A program made the position numbers and the translations under genes. Of a DNA stretch of 64,000 nt, positions 56,555-64,000 are shown piece after piece. Source of the DNA: Paraphysoderma sedebokerense (lineage: Eukaryota > Blastocladiomycota > Physodermatomycetes > Physodermatales > Physodermataceae); NCBI GenBank assembly GCA_025602915.1, contig JAHLJZ010000001.1:434001-498000 (forward strand), written 5' to 3'. The notes below the pieces were generated by a model. That model searched no databases. It had not been told where the DNA came from and saw only the letters and a program-made list of their open reading frames with translations. Every line of letters begins with the position of its first letter. Positions within the stretch are counted from its first letter, which is position 1.

Positions 56555-58217
56555 ATGGAATTCAGCACAATCATATGGTCTTCTGCCAAAGCGATATTGA
56601 AAATTGGGGTTATTTGTGCAGCTGGCGCAAGTCTCGCTAGGCGAGGGATTATGGATGTCAGGGGAATGAAGATGGCCTCAAAGGTATTTATTCTGATTTT
56701 CATTCTCTTCTCTCATGGTATTAATGGAGATTTTATAGCTCGTGTTAGAACTCTTTTTTCCTTGCCTAATGTTTTCGAGAATGATCAATGCAATCAATCC
56801 GTCGAACGCACCGTTCCTTCTCGTTTTGGCTGTTACTCAAATTTTTTATCTTACTCTCGGACACATTGTGGGTTTTTCCCTTCTACATTTTTTGAAAGAA
56901 AAGTTGCCGCCTAATTTTCGCTATAGTGTAATTCCGGCGGCCAGCTACGGTATTTAATCCTATTCTATTATAATTGACTGCGCCCGCGAATTTCGATTCT
57001 AAGTCTAATCTTGAAATAGGAAATCAAAGTGATTTGGTGCTATCGATCATTTTTACTGTAGCGTCTCAGCCAATCTTCTCGAAGAATAAAGATCCAATTT
57101 CCGAAGGAGTCGCCTACGTTAGCATCTTCATGGCACTTTTCAACGTTTCCATGTTCTCTTTTGGGACGAGGCTGATCGCAAGAGATTTCAAAAAGAAAGA
57201 TAAAATTCAAGAGCCGCCAGAAAACGGCGCTGCGGAGGAACATGGTGATTCAAACTTGATTGAAGTACACGAATTGAATCCCCTTGATTCGGAACACCAA
57301 GGCTCGACCCAAAAGGCTACAACAAATGACCATGACAATATTCGCAGCAGAAATTCATCAGCATCATCGCCCTTATCGGTCGATCAGCCTCAATCATCAG
57401 AACGACTCCCATCAAGTGACATCCCCATAACCGCACGTTGTCCGCCGGAGTTCATATCACGCTTCTTCTCAAAATTATCTACAAAGCATTCGCCAACACT
57501 TCGCAAGTTTTCACGTTCTCCTTTATTCACAATTCTAACATCGCCCCCGAACCTCGGAATTTGGATTGGCTTAATCGTTGGCTTGTCGCCATTGAAAAAA
57601 TTGTTTATTTATGATCCAGAAAATTCAACGACTGAACCGGTCCTTCTTTTCTTGTTCGTATTCACAACTGTTTGTCTTCTATCGCAATGATTTATGTAAT
57701 TTGTTGAACGAACCCTCCACTTTTAGATACGACATCACAGTTTTCTTTGGCGCCGCGGCTGTCCCTCTTAGTATGACTGCTTTTGGCGGCGCACTGACAA
57801 CAGTGCAGTCGGACCTTTCAATTCTAAAGCGACAGAAGGGACTGTTAACCGTTTTGATCACATTGGTTATATTTCGATTGATTCTATTACCTACTATTGC
57901 GATATCGCTAGTTCAGGGCTACGTTTGGTGGGGCTTCGTGCCGCGCGAGGAGAAAATGTTGAGATTTGTACTAATGCTTGAGGGTTGTGTGGTACGTTAA
58001 AATTTTCTCTCGTAAAAGTGCGCGACCCGCCTCGTAACATTGAAGGATTTTTTGATCGCAATTCTAGCCAACCGCTCAGCTTTGCATTCTCTTAACGCAG
58101 TTGCATAGTCCAACAGGAGAATCGACAGAAATAGCTACCGTTATGCTTGCGCAGTATATATTTGCTATCTTTTCTTTAATTGCATCTCTTAGTGTAATAT
58201 TTTGGTTGTTGACATAA
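56555..58217 (+). CDS. Auxin efflux carrier (AEC/PIN-like) family transporter
   Basis: Ten-helix membrane carrier family, about 462 aa here, from five exons: 56555-56683, 56739-56949, 57020-57653, 57727-57991 and 58068-58217. The N-terminal half has VICAAGASLARRGIMD, ELFFPCLMFSRMINAI, QIFYLTLGHIVGF and G|NQSDLVLSIIFTV. A long hydrophilic loop rich in Ser, Glu and His separates the halves. The C-terminal half has NLGIWIGLIVGLSPLKKLF, FFGAAAVPLSMTAFGGAL (the repeat of the crossover motif), LLTVLITLVIFRLILLP and PTAQLCILLTQ. The fourth exon is joined using the donor at 57654 (TT|GTTCGT), the choice that keeps PVLLFL|YDITVFF in frame. Fungal members sit in ER or plasma membrane; substrate unknown. 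Confidence 0.88.
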
Positions 58218-58479
58218 TAATATAATACATCTACCATCATCCGGGGCTTCATGATACCCTAATTTAAATGCGTGCGATTTCTCTTTTCTGTTTCTGTTGA
58301 TTGTACACCAGCGAGCTTTTAAATTGTTATAGCTACATTTTTTTTTTATTGTACATCTTTGACCGATAACTTTTTCCACCGTTAGTGGATCTTCTGCCGA
58401 CTTTTCCAATCTTCTTAATTTCCTATACCCCGCTGACAGCACCCTGTTGTCATTATCAACTGTCATTCGAATTAATCCT

Positions 58480-60113
58480 TCAATGGCTGCCTCTTCTGCC
58501 TTTTCCTTTGCCTTCTTCCATTTTTGCCTTATTGTACAACCAAACTCCGCCCATAGCCATTGACACTCCGACAACTTGAATAAAACTAACATCATGACCA
58601 AACCATATGACGCTGAATACGATCACTGTAATCCTTTTCAGCAAACTCGCAATAGAATATGTCACCGGAGAGATGAGTGATAATAACGAGAACGCGAAAA
58701 TAGTTTGGAGGAAATGCAGTGTTGAGTTTAAAAGGAAGGAGGAAAACGGGAGGGAAGTCGACGAAGAAATGATGGACGGTAAATCGGTATACATCCAAAA
58801 TGGAAACATGATGGTAAAGGCGAACAAAGAAGTATAAAATAGGACATTAATTTTGTCTAATTTTCTTTTGGAGGATGTGGATTGAACATGACCTAATAAT
58901 GGTGTCGGTGGCAACGGGTCCGAATTTTTTCGCGGTCGTCTTGTACTCGTCTCAAGTGTGACTTCCTCCTCATCCTGATGTGAATGAGAGTATCCATGAC
59001 CTTTTTCGAATACGAAGCGCTTTGATACGACATTTTGGATGACAAAAATAAAGGTAGACAATAGAGCCAGTAATAAACCAATAGAATCAAATTTGACTTC
59101 GTAAGAGCAAGCGAGAATAACTCCAAGGGTTAGCGGAATCAGGGAAGTGTAAGTTTTGACAGAAAAGCGTTGATGAAAGTATAAGTGATACAGAACGACA
59201 GTGAACAATGGAGACAGTGACTAATTATCAATAGAAATGAGAGAAGGAGAGGGTAAGTCAATGAATAACTGTAGATATAGAATCTTCCACTAAAGTCATT
59301 TACCTTAACGGTGTGAACAAAACCAACGCTGACCCGTCCCATTGCACTACAGCTGAACAAATGACCTAATATCTGGCAAAGACTGACAGGAATAACAATC
59401 CCAACATCTTTCGTCCACACCAAATTCACACCTCGTATCCTGCTTTTGCCGACTTTCGACAACCACTTTGGCACTTGGCTCCACAACACACAATAGATGG
59501 CCACGAACATAAACTGTAGCAGCGTCAGTGTGGTGGGAAAGGGAAAATGAGATAATATGGATTTGGTCGATGTACTCGTCAATGCAGATGATAGATACCA
59601 GGCCAAAGCAATAGATATCGGTTTTAGCGAATGTTGAGTTATTCGAAGTCCGGCGAATGAGTTAATAGTTTGTAATGAAGACTTTTCTATGTTATGGGTC
59701 AAATGTACTTTTGAAAGTGGAGTATTTTTGGAAAAGGATTTGGAAGAATCATGATGATGGTGGAGGTGAGTGAGCCCGATGTAGTTGTTAATACTGATAT
59801 TGATGCTACTCGGATGAAAGGATGACGAAGGAAGGGCATTCCGGTTGACGAACGACTTGACTGCATTTTCGTCAAACTGTTTTGGAAGAATGTCTGCGGG
59901 GGAGTATGGAGGTGGTGATTGATGTCGCTCAAAAGATAAAAGTGGGCTGTCGTTTGGGGTTAAAGATGGGGTGAAGATGCCGGAACCTGCAAAACCACTT
60001 GGTGTGGGAATGTGACTGTCTTCGTTTTTATTCGAGCTAGATACATCCGTATCGCTAGTTGTATGTTGTCGAATCCACCGCTTTTTTGCGGTATGGTCAT
60101 CGGCTGCCATCAT
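58480..60113 (-). CDS. TPT/DMT-family transporter, SLY41-like
   Basis: About 516 aa from two exons, 60113-59304 and 59220-58480 (83 bp intron). The N-terminal ~165 residues are hydrophilic with a PPPY motif (HQSPPPYSPAD), a His run and Ser/Pro-rich words. The triose-phosphate-translocator domain then begins (WYLSSALTSTSTKSIL, FPTTLTLLQFMFVAIYC, GHLFSCSAMGRVSVGFVHTVK|SLSPLFTVVLY). A second cytosolic insert with a His/Glu-rich patch follows, then SPVTYSIASLLKRITVIVFS, a strong family signature, and GGVWLYNKAK at the end. It resembles yeast Sly41, an ER/Golgi protein, more than nucleotide-sugar carriers. The substrate is unknown. Confidence 0.87.
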
Positions 60114-60988
60114 GTTTTGAAATATAGAAATATCGTTGATGCTACAATAAATTAGTGTCTAATAGAGTCTACGTATTCTCTAAGGTTTTCTATAAAGCAA
60201 ACGGAGTTAATAAACGCAACTCATATGATCGCATAAGATATAAAAAGGAAAGTCAGTAACAATATTACTTACTTCGCTAATAAGTTACAGGAGGTTATTC
60301 AATGAGTGGGTAACGATGGATACTTTTTGTGGCTCATAATTTAGAAGCGCAGTTATTGATTAACAACAATTCTGAATTCGATATTTCTACGAATAAGAAT
60401 AAAAAGCAGAAATTCCCTGGCTCCACCAGACAGAAAGATGAATAAGAAAGCACCTCTGTGAAAGTCGCCGACTAAAAAAAGAGAAAGTCCAACGAGGTGA
60501 GGCAAGTCTAGACGAGGAGGAACAATTTGAATTCGTTGACGTCGATTGTGGCCAACGCAGCGCAGCAAGACATGCGAGAATTCTCGAATTGATACTACTT
60601 TTATATTAGATTCCGCAGCGTACATCCTGCTGCCATCGATAGTGTAACATAATATAGAATAATCTGTCATAATCAATATCACTCTTAGTATGTATTGTTC
60701 AAATCTGTGGGTTGCCACCCAAAAAACCGGGCGTCCAGATATCCACTGGAATGCAGCACAAAATACTCATTGAATGTCCTAGATCAAATTTAGGAGTTTG
60801 CAACAGAGATATCTGCAGTTATTGCTTTTAATCAATTGTTTCTCAATCAATTGAGGTGGAAAATCAACGTTTAGAAAAGCGTGACTGATCAGTCTGTAAA
60901 TCCTCCTCTTCAAAGTTGGCCTGAACAGGAGCAAACACTTCCTTCTTCATCTTTCTGACATCACAAGAACAAGAAACTTGACCAAACC
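60114..60988. promoter_or_regulatory. Divergent region, SLY41-like / nucleoside diphosphate kinase
   Basis: About 875 bp. A minus-strand open frame (60353-60718) lacks an ATG at its start and any family match. A TATAAAAAGG word is at about 60239. Nothing else supported. Confidence 0.4.
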
Positions 60989-62430
60989 ATGTTTGCTAGA
61001 ACTGCTGCCCGCCGAATTGGTATGTTTCCTGCCTCAACTCCTTGTTCCTTATACTTGTACTTCCACTCTATTAAACAAATCGCGTCCTGTCGGCCTTGCT
61101 GATAAACTGATAAACTCGTTCCTCCAAACACAGCACAAGTCGCTAGACCCGCACTTGCCCGCCCTGCCTCATTCGTTGGAGGTTTGAATCATTGATTTAT
61201 CCTGAGTGCCTTTGTAATGCGTAAATACTGACTCGGGCCAAATAAAACACCAGTACGCGGCCTTGCGACTGGAGCCAAACAACAATTTTCCAGCAAATCA
61301 AACACTGCACTACTCGGTGCCACTGTTTTCGGATCTGCCATTCTCGGATTTTATGCTGGTAAAGTTTCTTTCGTTGCCTCTTGTCGCATGAGGCCTCAAT
61401 CATTTGTAGTAACCGCTATGTTGTGTTAACGGTTTCAACGAATCTAGCGTCCCAAAGCCCAGTTGAAAACGCAGCACAAAAGCTTCCTCCGGCAGGAATC
61501 AAAGGCACTGCCACTGAACGCACTTTTATTGCTGTTAAACCAGAGTAAGGAATCATTTCAGTATCAAAGCCCGAGTAGGAAACTGTGATCTAACAGTATG
61601 AATGGTTGTTGATCATGATCTCCTTTTCCTCATCGTAATGTCTGATAGTGTAAGTTACCTTCATTGAAATAAGCACCAGCTTGTAGCTAACCGAAATGAA
61701 TTTTCATAGGGTGTTCAACGCGGCCTTGTAGGTGACATCATCAAACGATTCGAACAGAAGGGTTACAGTGCGTTCATCATTTCTCCCCGGAATATATTAA
61801 CAGAGTACTGATCATTGATGATTTTTGTAGAACTTGTTGCCATGAAGCTTCTTGTTCCACAAAAAGGTCTTGTTGAACGACATTATGAAGACTTGAGCGA
61901 ACGTCCATTTTACAAGGGTCTCGTTGACTATATGGTTCGTTAACTTCCACTTCATTCATGCAATGTTCTTCCTTTCTTGCTTAAATTTGGTGATCAAAAT
62001 CACAAATTAACGAATTACTTCATTACTTAGTCCAACGGTCGTGCCCCTGTCGTTGCCATGGTTTGGCAAGGAAAGGATGTGATTAGACAAGGTCGTCGCA
62101 TGATGGGTGCTACTAACCCCTTACAAGCCGAACCAGTAAGTTTCTCTCTCTCTTTCCTTGTCAATCCAACAAAAATTAATTATTATGCTATTAGGGCACG
62201 ATCCGCAACGACTTCTGTATTGCCATGGGTTAGTATCTCTCCGCCTAACTTCCTTTTGCACTTTTTATTCCGAACAAAATTTCGTAATAATTTCATGGTA
62301 CTTAGGTCGCAACATCATCCACGGTTCCGACAGCTATGAAAGTGCTGAAAAGGAAATCTCCATGTGGTTCGGTGAGAACGTTGTCGATTGGACAAAGGCT
62401 GATGATGAATGGGTTAACGCTGACAACTAA
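60989..62430 (+). CDS. Mitochondrial nucleoside diphosphate kinase
   Basis: Transfers gamma-phosphate between nucleoside triphosphates and diphosphates through a phosphohistidine. About 230 aa from ten exons: 60989-61019, 61134-61181, 61254-61358, 61463-61544, 61649, 61710-61767, 61831-61934, 62031-62135, 62195-62228 and 62306-62430. The N-terminus looks like a mitochondrial presequence ([20 protein letters not shown]) plus a possible membrane helix ([16 protein letters not shown]). The kinase domain reads [63 protein letters not shown] and the active-site RNIIHGSDS. The KPD-GVQ join needs a one-base exon (T, 61649). The exon lengths sum to 693, an exact multiple of three. Confidence 0.93.
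61649..61649 (+). other. Candidate one-nucleotide exon of the NDK gene
   Basis: The upstream exon ends CCA-GA before GTAAGG (61545) and the downstream exon starts GGT-GTT after CATAG (61709). One base is missing from the Asp codon of KPDGVQRGL. Between them the string TGATAG-T-GTAAGT offers a full acceptor, one T and a perfect donor, giving GAT. Flanking introns are 104 and 60 bp, each with a CTAAC branch-like word. Confidence 0.75.
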
Positions 62431-62708
62431 GTGAAGCGGTCTCGCTGTTCAATTGATGGAAATATTGAGTTTAACATGGTGTATTCATAATGGAACCACC
62501 TAATAAAGTCATCTGAGTTTATCCTCAACCTTAGGACTTTCAAAGTGTCTTTAAAGTTGGTGCTCGTTTATTACATCGGTAAAAGTACACGGTTTGCTAA
62601 AGTGGAAAGACAACCCATCGCTACCATCCAAACCAATTATCAGGCTCAATGCATAACTCATTAGTTTGCTTGATCAAGTACTTTTTCGCATTTGACATAA
62701 TCCTAGCA

Positions 62709-64000
62709 TTACAAAAATCCAATTCCTTTACCGGCCATTAATCCCCCTGTGCCATACATCCGATCGAACTCTTTCAACTGTTTCATTAAGTTCGAATTGG
62801 ACTGAAGACTAGGCAACACGTTTTTAAGCGCATCCAGTAAATGACGTTGGTGAATAACTTTGGTGGGTTCTGTTGCAGTAGGAGATGATTCGCGAATCGC
62901 AGACAGAGCTGTTATGTGTGAAAAAATTGGTTCATCAATTAATTTATGATAATGCAAACATGGAAAAAAAAATTTGGTGGCTGCGTGGTGAAAGTAGCTC
63001 CACAAGAATATAGGGAAGTCCCAAAACAATTAAAGAGAAGCAGAAGATATAAAAGACAAACCTGCGGCGATACACAAATTCTTGATATCACTACCAGAAT
63101 ATAGGTCTGTCTGTTCCGCAATCCTATGTAGATCGACATCGTCACTCAAAGTGTCGTCTTTTAAATTGATTTTCAAAATTTCTTCGCGAGCTTTTGTGTC
63201 CGGTAAATCCACTAAAATACGACGTGGCATTCTTCGAAGCACGGCTGCGCAAAATAATATTTAGTTGACAATCGTCATGACTCGACAGAGTTTAGATTAG
63301 GCGAAAGACTATTAACCTTCATCTAGTTCAAATGGACGGTTTGTCGAACCCATTACGATTATTCCTTGATTCGATTCAGCCAGTATACCATCCCATTCTG
63401 AAGGTTAAATGATTTAAAATTGAAACATGATAAGATTAATATTGAAAAATTGAAGACAGCACATTTTACTAATACCATACCATTCATGAATTCATTAATA
63501 GTATTCAATGCCCAATGGGGGGTAAAACTCTTGGATCGGGTTTGCAGTAATGAATCAACTTCGTCAATGAAAATAATACATGGTCGAAGTTTTCGAGCAA
63601 GGCGAAATAATGCCCTGACATTCTTTTCGTTTTCGCCAACCCACATCGATTGAACCTTGTGTCACAAAATATTTAAAGCGAGTGGTGAACAACGTGAGTA
63701 ATGTAAGGATGTTGTAGAGATAAAGCTACCTGCGACATTTGAACATTCAAAAAGTTTGCGCCGGATTCGGCTGCCGTTGCTCTGGCAAGCATAGTTTTCC
63801 CCGTGCCAGGAGGGCTTAGAAATGTTTTTACAGATAAAACCAAGTCAATAAATCTGAACAAACCAAGAATATAAAGATAGTCAAAAGATAAGGTACCCGA
63901 ATAGAAGTAATCCAGAGGTACTCTGTCTTAGGATTCCGGTCTGGAATAACCATGGTTTCTGTAAGGGCAGTTGAATAATATCATGAATGATTTGTTTAGG
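62709..64000 (-). CDS. AAA ATPase, Msp1/ATAD1-like, N-terminus cut by window edge
   Basis: C-terminal AAA module read leftward from base 64000: [37 protein letters not shown] (Walker A across a splice), [19 protein letters not shown] (pore-loop/second region), [12 protein letters not shown] (Walker B), [21 protein letters not shown] (sensor 1 and Arg fingers), [20 protein letters not shown] (sensor 2) and a short C-terminal helix ending AGKGIGFL. It belongs to the meiotic clade with Msp1/ATAD1, katanin and spastin; RRMPRR with WVGENEKN looks closest to Msp1-type mitochondrial proteins. The N-terminal part, which would settle this, is outside. At least five exons are present here. Confidence 0.86.

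Noticed and set aside
56302-56703. Minus-strand frame overlapping the start of the AEC transporter
   Set aside because: Partly antisense to a secure gene, with no family match and no splice partner; left as unresolved.
58176-58601. 141-codon minus-strand frame at the end of the SLY41-like gene
   Set aside because: Overlaps the last transporter exon in another frame; its Lys/Glu-rich look comes from the KGKGRR tail region.
60353-60718. 121-codon minus-strand frame between the transporter and NDK genes
   Set aside because: No ATG at its start, no recognisable domain, likely chance in a divergent promoter region.
61561-61573. A 13-nt exon (TATC..CGA) as an alternative to the one-base exon in the NDK gene
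   Set aside because: It would also restore frame, but the intron before it would be only 17 nt and four residues would be inserted into the near-invariant KPDGVQ loop.

Overview
The window is a gene-dense piece of a eukaryotic nuclear genome, almost certainly from a zoosporic (flagellated) true fungus. The fungal signs are short GT-AG introns (mostly 55-105 bp, several per gene), an ergosterol-scaffold gene (ERG28), a Crz1-like zinc-finger factor, a DUF2985-like membrane protein and a SLY41-like transporter. The flagellar signs are a CatSper3-type sperm/zoospore cation channel (15123-16769), a MYCBP/AMY-1 protein (35232-36040; its Chlamydomonas relative FAP174 is a flagellar central-pair protein) and a WDR27-type double WD40 protein (45789-48851). 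I cannot name the species. I saw no tRNA, rRNA, transposon or viral element.

Layout. 1-14.6 kb holds housekeeping genes: proteasome ATPase Rpt3 (cut by the left edge), a membrane-anchored histidine acid phosphatase, a secreted catalase-like protein, ChaC glutathione cyclotransferase, eIF3b, two lineage-specific proteins and an F-box/LRR protein. 15-23.5 kb holds the CatSper3 channel, a small ER thioredoxin, two multi-span membrane proteins with PY motifs, a DMAC1-like complex I assembly factor and a GltA-type citrate synthase. 23.9-39.6 kb holds a protein kinase, PEX7, TYW3, a DUF2985-like protein, a C2H2 transcription factor, a third multi-span membrane protein, MYCBP, an alpha/beta hydrolase and a BSD-domain protein. 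39.6-45.8 kb is a gene-sparse accessory block. It carries three paralogous small secreted proteins that share a signal-peptide motif and conserved promoter blocks, with a Fic-domain gene between them on the other strand. 45.8-64 kb returns to conserved genes: WDR27, TOM40, a secreted Vps62-like protein, ERG28, mitochondrial lysyl-tRNA synthetase, an auxin-efflux-carrier family transporter, a SLY41-like transporter, a mitochondrial nucleoside diphosphate kinase and an AAA ATPase cut by the right edge.

The most striking observations are: (i) the nucleoside diphosphate kinase reads in frame only if a one-nucleotide exon (T at 61649) is spliced between two ordinary introns; (ii) a fungal CatSper3 whose pore motif reads T-A-S-N-W, without the usual acidic residue; and (iii) the secreted-protein/Fic cluster with shared promoter elements. 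Exon boundaries were worked out by hand from reading frame, splice consensus and remembered family sequences. No database search or alignment program was run.
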